Source: JACDAN01 sp963834825 (lineage in GTDB: Bacteria > Actinomycetota > Thermoleophilia > Gaiellales > Gaiellaceae). Taken from it: 64,000 nucleotides of DNA. Below the pieces are notes generated by a model. That model did not search any database. It was not told the origin of the DNA and worked only from the letters and a program-made list of their open reading frames with translations. This document shows, piece after piece, positions 52,426 through 61,241 of the stretch (position 1 is the stretch's first letter; every line of letters starts with the position of its first letter). Position numbers and translations under genes: made by a program. The stretch spans positions 124,001 through 188,000 of the forward strand of contig CAWICZ010000007.1 of assembly GCA_963834825.1 (NCBI GenBank). The letters run 5' to 3'.

Positions 52426-52649
52426 CGCCCCTCCTTGCGGGCGGCGGCTTGGCTCGAGCGTGGTCGGAGCCGGCTTAGCGGCTGCTGCGTCCGCCGTTTC
52501 TTTGTTTGGTTGCCTCCCGCGGGGCACAGCCCCGCTCCGGCGGCGTCTGGTTCTGCTCTCCGTGCTGCGGTGCGCTAAGAGCGCGTCAAGACTGCTTGCC
52601 CTTCCGTAGAGGTTCCGTCAGGGACGCTCTGCCGTCCGTTCCGGCGCGC
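52426..52649. other. Intergenic region between hppA and kdp
   Basis: No gene recognised. It contains a small palindrome GCGGGGC-ACA-GCCCCGC (52519-52535) sharing the GGGC-ACA-GCCC core seen at 36502-36526. The kdp promoter lies at the right end. A K+-responsive KdpE site would be expected here, but I cannot point to one. Confidence 0.4.
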
Positions 52650-52655
52650 TAGAAC
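52650..52655 (+). promoter_or_regulatory. kdp operon -10 box (TAGAAC), leaderless
   Basis: TAGAAC ends 6 bases before GTG 52662. Confidence 0.5.
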
Positions 52656-52661
52656 GCACCT

Positions 52662-52766
52662 GTGCAAGACGTCCTCTTCGTCGCGATCGTCGTCGCGTAC
52701 TTCGCGCTCGCGGCGCTCCTCGTCGCGGGCTGCGCTCGCCTGCTCGATCCGACGGACTCGCCGTGA
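52662..52766 (+). CDS. 34-residue membrane peptide at the head of the kdp operon
   Basis: GTG 52662 opens VQDVLFVAIVVAYFALAALL followed by VAGCARLLDPTDSP, one transmembrane helix with a short cytoplasmic or periplasmic tail. Its TGA (52764-52766) overlaps the kdpF GTG, so it is coupled to kdpF. It is separate from KdpF, which follows. It may be an extra small subunit or a translational starter for the operon. Confidence 0.6.
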   Translation: MQDVLFVAIVVAYFALAALLVAGCARLLDPTDSP

Positions 52767-52855
52767 GCTGGGAGAACGCGGTCGGGCTGATCGTCTCGGT
52801 GATTGTGCTTGCGTATCTGCTCTACGCGCTCCTGCGACCTGAGCGGATCGGATGA
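52763..52855 (+). CDS. kdpF: KdpF small subunit of K+-transporting ATPase
   Basis: 30 residues (VSWENAVGLIVSVIVLAYLL then YALLRPERIG), the size and layout of KdpF: one helix ending in L(L)RPERF-like residues. It stabilises the KdpABC complex in the membrane. GTG overlaps the preceding stop and its TGA overlaps the kdpA ATG. Confidence 0.8.
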   Translation: MSWENAVGLIVSVIVLAYLLYALLRPERIG

Positions 52856-54528
52856 GCGTCTACAACTGGCTTCAGCTGCTCGCGCTTGTCGCGCTACTTG
52901 CCGTCGGCACGCGCCTGCTCGGCCCCTACCTGGCGCGGGTGTTCGGCGATGGGCCGGCGCCGGGCGATCGAGTCTTCCTGCCGGTCGAGCGCGTTCTCTA
53001 CCGGGCGGCAGGAGTCGATCCCGCACGTGAGCAGCCGTGGACCGTGTACGCGCTGTCGCTCCTCGCATTCAGCGGCGTCTCCGTCATCGGCCTCTATCTA
53101 CTCCAGCGGATCCAGGGAAGCCTCCCGCTGAACCCGACCGACGTCGCGGGCGTCCCTTCCGCGCTCGCCTTCAACACAGCTGCCAGCTTCGTCTCGAACA
53201 CGAACTGGCAGAACTACGGCGGCGAGTCGACCATGGCCCACCTGACCCAGATGGCGGGTCTGACCGTGCAGAACTTTGCGTCCGCCGCGGTCGGGATTGC
53301 TGTGGCCGTCGCGCTGATCCGTGGACTCACGCGACGGCGCTCCGAGACGATCGGCAACTTCTGGGTCGACCTAACGCGGTCGACGACGCGGATCCTGCTG
53401 CCGCTCGCGACGGTGGTCGCGCTGCTGCTGGCGAGCCAGGGGGTCGTGCAGTCGCTCCGCGGCAGCGCGTCGGCGACAACCGTCGAAGGCGCCGCCCAGG
53501 AGATCTACCGCGGCCCGATCGCGAGCCAGGAATCGATCAAGGAGCTCGGCACGAACGGCGGCGGGATCGTGAACGCAAACTCCGCCCACCCGTTCGAGAA
53601 CCCGACCGCGTTCACGAACCTCGTGGAGATCTTCGCGCTCCTACTGATCCCCTTCGCCCTCACGTACGCGTTCGGCCGCATGGTCGGGGATCAGCGCCAG
53701 GGCTGGGCGATCTTCGCCGCGATGTTCGTCCTCTGGGGAGGCTCGGTGCTCGTCGCGACCGGTTTTGAGCTCGACGGGAACCCGAGAATCGAGGCTTCGG
53801 CGCCGAACATGGAGGGCAAGGAGGTCAGGTTCGGCGCCGCCGCTTCAGGCCTCTTCGCCGCGTCGACGACGGGGACGTCGACCGGCGCCGTCAACTCCGC
53901 GCACGACAGCTTCACGCCGGGCGGTGGCGCTGTGCCGCTTGTGAACATGATGCTCGGTGAGGTGAGCCCGGGCGGGGTCGGCGCCGGCATGTACGGCATG
54001 CTCGTCTTCGCGCTGCTCGCGGTGTTCATCGCAGGGCTGATGGTCGGTCGTACGCCCGAGTATCTCGGCAAGAAGATCCAGGCGACAGAGATGAAGCTCG
54101 TCGTGCTCTACCTGCTCGTCGTGCCGACGCTCATTCTCGCGTTCGCCTCCATTTCGGTTCTGCTCGATACGGCGAAGGCATCGATCCTGAACCCCGGGCC
54201 GCATGGGCTCTCCGAGGTCGTCTACGCATTCACCTCGGCCGCGAACAACAACGGCTCGGCCTTCGGCGGATTGACCGGGAACACGGACTGGTTCAACACG
54301 ACGCTCGGGCTAGTGATGCTCGGCGGGCGGTTCCTCCCGATCGTCGTCGTCCTCGCGATCGCCGGTTCGCTCGCCCGCAAGCAGCCGGTTCCCGCGACGG
54401 CGGGCACCTTCCCGACCGGCACGCCGCTCTTCGCGGGCCTGCTCGTCGGCGTGGTGCTGATCCTCGTCGGCCTGACGTACCTGCCGGTGCTGGCACTCGG
54501 ACCGCTGCTCGAGGAGCTGACCCTGTGA
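52852..54528 (+). CDS. kdpA: K+-transporting ATPase subunit A (channel-like)
   Basis: 558 residues, 10 or so helices. KdpA carries the K+ selectivity filter, made of four pore loops. Visible pore-loop blocks: FVSNTNWQNYGGES (about 112), GTNGGGIVNANSAHPFENP (about 230), TSTGAVNSAHDSFTPGGG (about 345) and SAANNNGSAFGGLTGNT (about 465). ATG 52852 overlaps kdpF and the stop overlaps the kdpB GTG (GTGA). No oddities. Confidence 0.96.
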   Translation: MSVYNWLQLLALVALLAVGTRLLGPYLARVFGDGPAPGDRVFLPVERVLYRAAGVDPAREQPWTVYALSLLAFSGVSVIGLYLLQRIQGSLPLNPTDVAGVPSALAFNTAASFVSNTNWQNYGGESTMAHLTQMAGLTVQNFASAAVGIAVAVALIRGLTRRRSETIGNFWVDLTRSTTRILLPLATVVALLLASQGVVQSLRGSASATTVEGAAQEIYRGPIASQESIKELGTNGGGIVNANSAHPFENPTAFTNLVEIFALLLIPFALTYAFGRMVGDQRQGWAIFAAMFVLWGGSVLVATGFELDGNPRIEASAPNMEGKEVRFGAAASGLFAASTTGTSTGAVNSAHDSFTPGGGAVPLVNMMLGEVSPGGVGAGMYGMLVFALLAVFIAGLMVGRTPEYLGKKIQATEMKLVVLYLLVVPTLILAFASISVLLDTAKASILNPGPHGLSEVVYAFTSAANNNGSAFGGLTGNTDWFNTTLGLVMLGGRFLPIVVVLAIAGSLARKQPVPATAGTFPTGTPLFAGLLVGVVLILVGLTYLPVLALGPLLEELTL

Positions 54529-56531
54529 CACACGAATCGACGCTACTCGACCGGGACCTGCTGCTCCGCGCCGCCGCCGACAGCGTCCGCAAGCTCGATC
54601 CGCGCCACATGGTTCGCAACCCGGTCATGTTCGTGGTCGAGATCGGGAGCGTCCTCGTCACGATCCTCGCGGTCACCGATCCGAGCGTCTTCGCCTGGCT
54701 GATCGCGGCGTGGCTGTGGTTCACCGTCCTGTTCGCGAACTTCGCCGAGGCCGTCGCGGAGGGCCGCGGCAAGGCGCAGGCCGACGAGCTCCGCAGGACG
54801 CGGGCAGAGACCGTCGCGCATCGGCGAGGCCCGGCAGGCCTCGAAGACATCCCGTCGAGCGACCTGCGCGTCGGCGACGAGGTCGTCGTCGCGGCCGCGG
54901 AGATCATCCCCGGCGACGGGGAGGTGATCGAGGGCATCGCCAGCGTGGACGAATCGGCGATCACCGGCGAATCGGCGCCGGTGATTCGCGAGTCGGGCGG
55001 TGACCGCTCGGCCGTCACCGGCGGCACCCGGGTCCTGTCCGATCAGATCGTCGTCCGGATCACGGCGCCTCAGGGGGCAAGCTTCCTCGACCGCATGATC
55101 TCGCTCGTCGAAGGCGCCGAGCGACAGAAGACACCGAACGAGGTCGCGCTCAACATCCTCCTCGCCGGCCTGACGATCATCTTCCTCCTCGCCGTCGTCA
55201 CGCTCCAGCCGTTCGCGATCTACTCGGGCGCGGAGCAGAGCCTCGTCGTCCTGGTCGCCCTGCTCGTCTGTCTGATCCCGACGACGATCGGCGGCCTGAT
55301 CTCGGCGATCGGAATCGCCGGGATGGACCGCCTGATCCGGAGGAACGTTCTCGCTCTCTCGGGGCGGGCAGTCGAGGCTGCGGGAGACTGCTCGACGCTG
55401 CTCCTCGACAAGACCGGCACGATCACGTTGGGGAACCGCGAGGCGACCGAGCTCATCCCGGCCGAAGGAGTCTCCGGTGCGGAGCTCGCCGATGCGGCGC
55501 AGCTCGCGAGCCTGGCGGACGAGACGCCCGAGGGCCGCTCGATCGTCGTGCTGGCGAAGAACCAGTATGGATTGAGAGAGCGTGAGGTGCACGAAGGCAC
55601 GCTCGTCCCGTTCACCGCCGAGACTCGTATGAGCGGCATCGACCTGAACGGCCGTCAGATCCGCAAGGGAGCAACGGACGCAATCCGGCGCTGGGTCTCG
55701 CAGCACGGAGGTGAGCTTCCCGCCGAGCTCGATCAGGTCGTGGACGGGATCGCGGCTGGGGGCGGGACGCCGCTCGTCGTCGCCGACGGCTCACGCGCCC
55801 TCGGCGTTGTCCACCTCAAGGACGTCGTCAAGGAAGGTCTCCGCGAGCGGTTCACGCAGATGCGCGCTCTCGGGATCCGCACCGTGATGATCACCGGCGA
55901 CAACCCGCGCACCGCTCGCGCGATCGCCGAGGAGGCTGGGGTCGATGACTTCCTCGCCGAGGCGACGCCCGAGGACAAGATGGAGCTGATCCGCCGTGAG
56001 CAGGCCGGCGGCAACCTCGTCGCGATGACGGGCGACGGGACGAACGACGCGCCCGCGTTGGCTCAGGCTGACGTCGGTGTCGCGATGAATACCGGGACCC
56101 AGGCAGCGCGCGAGGCCGGGAACATGGTCGATCTCGACTCGAATCCGACCAAGCTGATCGAGATCGTCGAGATCGGCAAGCAGCTTCTGATCACGCGGGG
56201 GTCGCTGACGACATTCTCAATCGCCAACGACGTCGCGAAGTACTTCGCGATCATCCCGGCGATGTTCGCCGGGGTCTTCCCGGTCCTCGACCGCCTCAAC
56301 GTCATGCGGCTCGACAGCCCTGAGTCGGCGATCACCTCCGCAGTCATCTTTAACGCGCTGATCATCGTCGCACTGATCCCGCTCGCCCTTCGCGGCGTCA
56401 AGTTCCGTGCGCTGTCCGCAGCGGCGGTGCTGCGTCGCAACATGCTGATCTACGGCGTCGGCGGCATCGTCGTGCCGTTCATCGGCATCAAGGCCATCGA
56501 CCTCATCGTCGGAGGGCTGGGGATCGTATGA
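54525..56531 (+). CDS. kdpB: K+-transporting ATPase subunit B (P-type ATPase)
   Basis: 668 residues. It hydrolyses ATP to drive high-affinity K+ import. P-type motifs: actuator AITGESAPV (TGES, about 148), phosphorylation site LLLDKTGTITLGNREA (DKTG, about 296), KGAT nucleotide-binding region, MITGDNPRTA and hinge MTGDGTNDAPALAQADVGVAM. Coupled to kdpA and kdpC by four-base overlaps. Confidence 0.97.
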   Translation: MTHESTLLDRDLLLRAAADSVRKLDPRHMVRNPVMFVVEIGSVLVTILAVTDPSVFAWLIAAWLWFTVLFANFAEAVAEGRGKAQADELRRTRAETVAHRRGPAGLEDIPSSDLRVGDEVVVAAAEIIPGDGEVIEGIASVDESAITGESAPVIRESGGDRSAVTGGTRVLSDQIVVRITAPQGASFLDRMISLVEGAERQKTPNEVALNILLAGLTIIFLLAVVTLQPFAIYSGAEQSLVVLVALLVCLIPTTIGGLISAIGIAGMDRLIRRNVLALSGRAVEAAGDCSTLLLDKTGTITLGNREATELIPAEGVSGAELADAAQLASLADETPEGRSIVVLAKNQYGLREREVHEGTLVPFTAETRMSGIDLNGRQIRKGATDAIRRWVSQHGGELPAELDQVVDGIAAGGGTPLVVADGSRALGVVHLKDVVKEGLRERFTQMRALGIRTVMITGDNPRTARAIAEEAGVDDFLAEATPEDKMELIRREQAGGNLVAMTGDGTNDAPALAQADVGVAMNTGTQAAREAGNMVDLDSNPTKLIEIVEIGKQLLITRGSLTTFSIANDVAKYFAIIPAMFAGVFPVLDRLNVMRLDSPESAITSAVIFNALIIVALIPLALRGVKFRALSAAAVLRRNMLIYGVGGIVVPFIGIKAIDLIVGGLGIV

Positions 56532-57085
56532 GGCGCCAGCTCGTTCCGGCCGTCGTCGCACTGCTCTTCTTCACGGTGCTGACCGGCATCGTCTACCCAC
56601 TAGTCATCACGGGCGCAGCCCAGGTGGCGTTTCCTAATCGCTCCGACGGCTCGCTGATCGAGCGCGACGGGACGGTGGTCGGGTCGAAGCTGATCGGCCA
56701 GGGCTTCGAGGGCGAGCGCTACTTTCACCCGCGGCCGTCCGCGGCCGGCGACGGCTACGACGCCATGTCGAGCTCGGCGTCGAACCTCGGGCCGCTGAAT
56801 GAGGAGCTGCTCACCGCCGTCGAGGAGCGGCGGGCGGCGTACACCCGGACGAACGGCGAGGAGCCGCCGATCGACGCGCTGACCGCGTCCGGCTCCGGCC
56901 TCGACCCGCACATCTCACCCGAGAACGCGAGACGACAGGCACCGCGCGTTGCGGAGGCCCGCGGCCTCGACGTCCAGCAGGTTCTCGAGCTCGTGGACGA
57001 CCACACCGAGGACCGCTCGCTCGGCTTCCTCGGCGAGCCGGGCGTGAACGTCCTCGAGCTCAATCTCGCGCTCGACCGGGCGTAG
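56528..57085 (+). CDS. kdpC: K+-transporting ATPase subunit C
   Basis: 185 residues. One N-terminal helix (VVALLFFTVLTGIVYPLVI), then the periplasmic domain with GSKLIGQGFEGERYFHPRPS, SAAGDGYDAMSSSASNLGP and TASGSGLDPHISPENARRQ, all typical of KdpC, the subunit that couples A to B. ATG 56528 overlaps the kdpB stop. kdpD begins 10 bases after its stop. Confidence 0.95.
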   Translation: MRRQLVPAVVALLFFTVLTGIVYPLVITGAAQVAFPNRSDGSLIERDGTVVGSKLIGQGFEGERYFHPRPSAAGDGYDAMSSSASNLGPLNEELLTAVEERRAAYTRTNGEEPPIDALTASGSGLDPHISPENARRQAPRVAEARGLDVQQVLELVDDHTEDRSLGFLGEPGVNVLELNLALDRA

Positions 57086-57088
57086 CCT
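57083..57088 (+). promoter_or_regulatory. Internal -10 box (TAGCCT) ahead of kdpD
   Basis: TAGCCT overlaps the kdpC stop codon and ends 6 bases before ATG 57095, so kdpDE may have its own leaderless promoter. Confidence 0.45.
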
Positions 57089-57094
57089 TAGTCC

Positions 57095-59579
57095 ATGGCG
57101 CGCGGGACGCTCCGCATCTACCTCGGCGCCGCGGCCGGCGTGGGCAAGACGTTCGCGATGCTGAACGAGGGCCGGCGGCGCCGCGACTACGGCGAGCACG
57201 TCGTTGTCGGCTTCGTCGAAACCCACGGCCGGCAGAAGACGGCCGATCAGATCGGCGACCTCGAGGTCGTTCCACGGAAGCGAGTTCGCTATCGCGACGC
57301 CGAGTTCGAAGAGATGGACGTCGACGCGATCCTCGCCCTCCGCCCTGAGGTCGCACTCGTCGACGAGCTCGCCCACACCAACGTCCCCGGCTCGCGAAAT
57401 CCAAAGCGCTACCAGGACGTCGAGGAGTTGCTGGCGGCCGGGATCAGCGTCATCTCGACCCTCAACATCCAGCACCTCGAATCCCTCAATGACGTTGTCG
57501 AGCAGATCACCGGCGTCAAGCAACAGGAGACGATCGCCGACGAGGTCGTGCGCCGAGCCGACGAGCTCCAGCTCGTTGACCTGACGCCGCTTGCGCTTCG
57601 GAATCGTCTCGCCCGCGGCGATGTCTACCCGGCGGAGCGAATCGACACTGCGCTAGCGAACTACTTCCGTCCCGGCAACCTCTCGGCCCTGCGCGAGCTC
57701 GCTCTGGCTTGGGTCGCGGACCGTGTCGACGAGGCGCTAGCGAAATACCGCGAGGAGCACGGCATCACGCAGCCTTGGGAGACGCGTGAGCGCGTGCTCG
57801 TCGCCCTCACCGGTTCGGCGGACGGTGAGCGCCTCGTCCGCCGCGCCGCGCGAGTGGCCCAACGGACCAAGGGCGATCTCGTCGCCGTCCACGTGATCCC
57901 GCAGGACGGTCTCGCCGCGCCCGCAGCGGAGCTACTGGAGCGACAGCGCGAGCTCGTGGACGAGCTCGGCGGGACCTATCACGAGGTCGTCGGCGCCGAC
58001 ATCGGCGACGCGCTCCTCGAAGCAGCGAGGTCGCTCAACGCGACGCAAATCGTCATGGGTGCCAGCCGCCGCTCCCGTTGGCAGCGGATCACGCGGGGCT
58101 CTGTGATCGGCAAGGTCATCCGCGAGTCGGGCACCGGCATCGACGTTCACGTCGTCAGCCATCCCGAAGGGCGCTCGGAGGAGGCGTTCACGACACCCCG
58201 CACGAGGCGGCCAGCCGCTCTGCCGCGCCGCCGCCAGGCGATTGGCGCCCTGGTCGCCGTCGTAGGACTGCCGATCCTCACCGCGGTGCTCGCTCAGCTG
58301 CGCGGCCAGCTCGAGCTGCCGAGCGTGCTGCTGCTCTTCCTTCTGCTCGTTGTCGCCGTCTCGGCCGTTGGTGGCCTTTGGCCGGCGCTCGCGGCTGCCG
58401 TCGCCGCGTTCCTGCTCGTCAACTGGTACTTCGTGCCGCCCCTCTACACGTTCACGATCACGGAGGGCGAGAACCTCCTTGCGCTCGCGGTGTTCTTGGC
58501 GGTCGCCGCAATCGTCAGCGGCTTTCGTCTCGCTTGCGACCAGACGCGCGGCCGAGGGCGCGCGGGCTCGCGCCGAAGCGGAGGCGCTGGCTCGCCTGGC
58601 GGGCACCGCGCCTGCTTCGGCGGTGCTCGAGACCCTTCGGCGCGTGCTCGAGCTGGACGGGGCAGCCCTGCTCCACCGGCACGAGGGAGGTTGGCGGGTG
58701 GAAGCGGCGAGCGGCACACGTATCCCGGAAACTCCTGAAGCAGCCGGCACGACGATCGAGCTCGACCGCGAGCATGTGTTGACGCTCACCGGCGAGCCGG
58801 TCGCCAGCTCGAATCAGCGTGTGCTGGGCGCGTTCGCAAGGGAGCTAGCGGCGTCGGTTGAGCTCGGCGAGCTCGAGGCCGAGGTGGCAGCTTCAGGCGC
58901 GCTCGCCTCTGCAAACGAGCTGCGGGCTGCGCTGCTTTCCGCCGTCTCACACGATCTCCGCACGCCGATCGCGGCGATCAAAGCGTCGGTGACCAGCTTG
59001 CTGCAGCAGGACGTCGACTGGACGTCGGAGGCACGCCGGGAGTTTCTCAACACGATCGACGAGGAGGTCGACCGTCTCAACGGCCTGATCGGGAACCTTC
59101 TCGACATGAGTCGGCTTCAGGCGGGCGCCGTCGAGGTTCGGCGGGAGCCGGTCGGGCTCGAGGAGGTTGTTCCTGCTGCGCTGAGAAGCCTGGGAGCGCA
59201 GGCGGACGGCGTCGTGCTTGAGGTTCCGGAAACCCTGCCCAGGGTGCTCGCCGACGCCGGCTTGCTCGAGCGCGCGCTCGCCAACATCGTCGGGAACGCC
59301 ATCCGCCACTCGCCGCAGGGGCGCACGGTCCGGGTGCTCGCTGACGCAGTCAACGGCGGCGTGGACGTTCGCGTCGTCGACCGTGGCACCGGCGTCGAGG
59401 AGCCGGCGCGCCGTGAGATGTTCCTCCCGTTCCAGCGGCTCGGAGACTCGGGTGACGACGGAGTCGGGCTCGGCCTCGCGGTCGCCAAGGGCTTCGTCGA
59501 GGCCATCGGCGGGGAGATCGAGACCGAAGAGACCCCGGGGGGAGGACTGACGATGGTCGTCCGCCTCCCGATCGCATGA
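57095..59579 (+). CDS. kdpD: Osmosensitive K+ sensor histidine kinase KdpD (one frameshift)
   Basis: About 828 residues once one extra base is removed near 58,530-58,550. Order: KdpD N-terminal domain with Walker A LGAAAGVGKTFAML (about 8-21) and VDELAHTNVPGS, a USP-like domain (about 225-340), four clustered transmembrane helices (DUF4118, about 380-480), a GAF-like linker, HisKA with SAVSHDLRTPIAAIK (His near 621) and HATPase (ANIVGNAIRHSPQG; GVGLGLAVAKGF). It phosphorylates KdpE when K+ is low. The 5' part is intact to 58738 and the 3' part is in another frame from about 58,540. Confidence 0.9.
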
Positions 59580-60251
59580 CCCGCATTCTCGTCGTCGACG
59601 ACGAGCCGCAGATCCTGCGTGCTCTGGGGACGAACCTTCGCGCGCGGGAGTACGACGTCGATCTCGCCGAGACCGGGGAGGAGGCGCTGACCCTCGCCGC
59701 CCGCAAGCATCCGGATCTCGTGATCGTCGATCTCGGTCTGCCCGGAATCGACGGCGTCGAGGTGATCCGCGGGCTGCGCGGGTGGACGACGGTTCCGATC
59801 ATCGTCCTCTCCGTGCGGGAGCGTGAAGGCGACAAGGTCGCGGCGCTCGATGCCGGGGCCGACGACTACGTGACGAAGCCCTTCGGCATGGACGAGCTGC
59901 TGGCTCGGATGCGGGCCGCCCTCCGGCGAGGGGCTCCGACAGAAGAGGAGGCGGTCGTCGAGACGCAGTGACTTCCGCGTCGATCTCGCCGCGAAGCGCG
60001 TGCAGCGCGACGGCGCGGAGATCCGGCTGACGCCGACGGAGTGGCAGATCGTCGAGACGCTCGTCCGCCACCCGAGCCGCCTCGTCAGCCAGCGGCAGCT
60101 GCTCCAGAGCGTCTGGGGACCGCAGTACGAGAAGGAGACGAACTACCTCCGGGTCTACCTCGCCCAGATCCGCCGGAAGCTCGAGCCGGACCCGGCCAGG
60201 CCTCGCTACTTCGTCACCGAGCCCGGCATGGGCTACCGGTTCGAGCCTTGA
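59576..60251 (+). CDS. kdpE: Response regulator KdpE (one frameshift)
   Basis: About 224 residues after removing one extra base near 59,965-59,990. Receiver domain: VVDDEPQILRALG, phosphoacceptor in VIVDLGLPGIDGVE, and DYVTKPFGMDELLARM. After the break, the OmpR-type winged helix: LTPTEWQIVETLVRHPSRLV, QLLQSVWGPQYEKETNYLRV and a final TEPGMGYRF. ATG 59576 overlaps the kdpD stop. It activates kdp transcription when phosphorylated. The C-terminus overlaps the convergent DUF389 gene by 19 bases. Confidence 0.9.
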
Positions 60252-61189
60252 GCTTGGGCGGCGGCACGTCGGCGCGCGTACGCCGCGCGTTGCAGCGAGA
60301 GCGTCGCCACGCCCGCGACGACGATTGAGACCAGGTTGATCGTGAGCTGAGCGAGCGCGCCCGCAAACTCGTTCCAGTCGGCGTAGGCCAGAGGCGACCC
60401 CCACATTGGCGGCGGCAGGGATCGTCGTCACGGAGATCAGGACACCGATCAACGCACCTGATTTCGCCGTCGTCAGCGAGAGCACGCCGGCGACTCCGGC
60501 CAGGAGCGCGACGATGACCGAGAACGTGCTCGGCTCCGAGATGAAGAGCGTCGTCGGATGACTCACGGCACCCAGCGCGTCGGGCGCAAGGTCGAGGGCG
60601 CGGAAGACGACGGTCGCGACCAGCGTGACCGCGATCGCCGTGGAGAAGCCGACGCGCGAGAGCCGTGAACGAGCGACGAGCCAGGCGGCAAGCGACGCTC
60701 GACGACGGCGATGCAGATCGCCGGCAAGCGGACCGAATTCCGGCCCGACCACCATGGCGCCGATGATCAGGACAACCGAGTCGGTCAGGATGCCGACCGC
60801 CGCGATCAGCGTGGCGATCACCATGAACGCGACGAACGAGGCCGGACAGCTCGGCGCTCTCGGACGTGCGCTGCTCGACCTCCTCCCAGACGACGGCGTC
60901 TGCCGGCGACCCGCGCGCAGCGGCCACCGCTTGCTGGGCCAGTCGCGACGGAGCTGACTGGATCTCCTGGATCGAGATCGTCCCGTCTCGCTCGATCCCG
61001 AGCTCTCGCAGCTCGGCCACCAGGACGCTCGCATCCTCGCGCGGGACGTCGAAGAGGATGATGTCGCCGCGGGGCCGCCGCGCTGCGTCCGGAAGCCGCA
61101 CCACGTTCAGCACCGCGGGCCACCGCTTCGAGCACTGCCAGGACCCGCTCGGCGAGCTCCCCGGGAGCCACGATTCGCACGTGGATCAC
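60233..61189 (-). pseudogene. DUF389 membrane protein (frameshifted)
   Basis: GTG 61189 starts VIHVRIVAPGELAERVLAVL. Further frames supply RRPRGDIILFDVPREDASVL, EEVEQRTSESAELS and the DUF389 core AVGILTDSVVLIIGAMVVGPEFGP, then LLAGVAGVLSLTTAKSGALIGV and a last helix ending QAQGSNR with TAG at 60233. DUF389 proteins are 6-7-helix membrane proteins of unknown transport or sensory role. At least three compensating indels are needed, so the assembled sequence is unreliable here. The start follows TATCAT by 6 bases (leaderless). Confidence 0.7.
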
Positions 61190-61195
61190 CGCGCG

Positions 61196-61201
61196 ATGAT
61201 A
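61196..61201 (-). promoter_or_regulatory. DUF389 gene -10 box (TATCAT)
   Basis: Minus-strand TATCAT ends 6 bases before GTG 61189. Confidence 0.45.
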
Positions 61202-61229
61202 GGAGGCGAGTCCGGCCGACCCGCGTGAG

Positions 61230-61235
61230 TAGAGT
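61230..61235 (+). promoter_or_regulatory. APC permease -10 box (TAGAGT)
   Basis: Plus-strand TAGAGT ends 6 bases before GTG 61242, divergent to the DUF389 promoter 28 bases away. Confidence 0.5.
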
Positions 61236-61241
61236 CCGGCG

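Noticed and set aside
58500..60000. Programmed frameshifting in kdpD and kdpE
   Set aside because: No slippery heptamer with a downstream structure was seen, and two adjacent genes broken the same way point to sequence errors.
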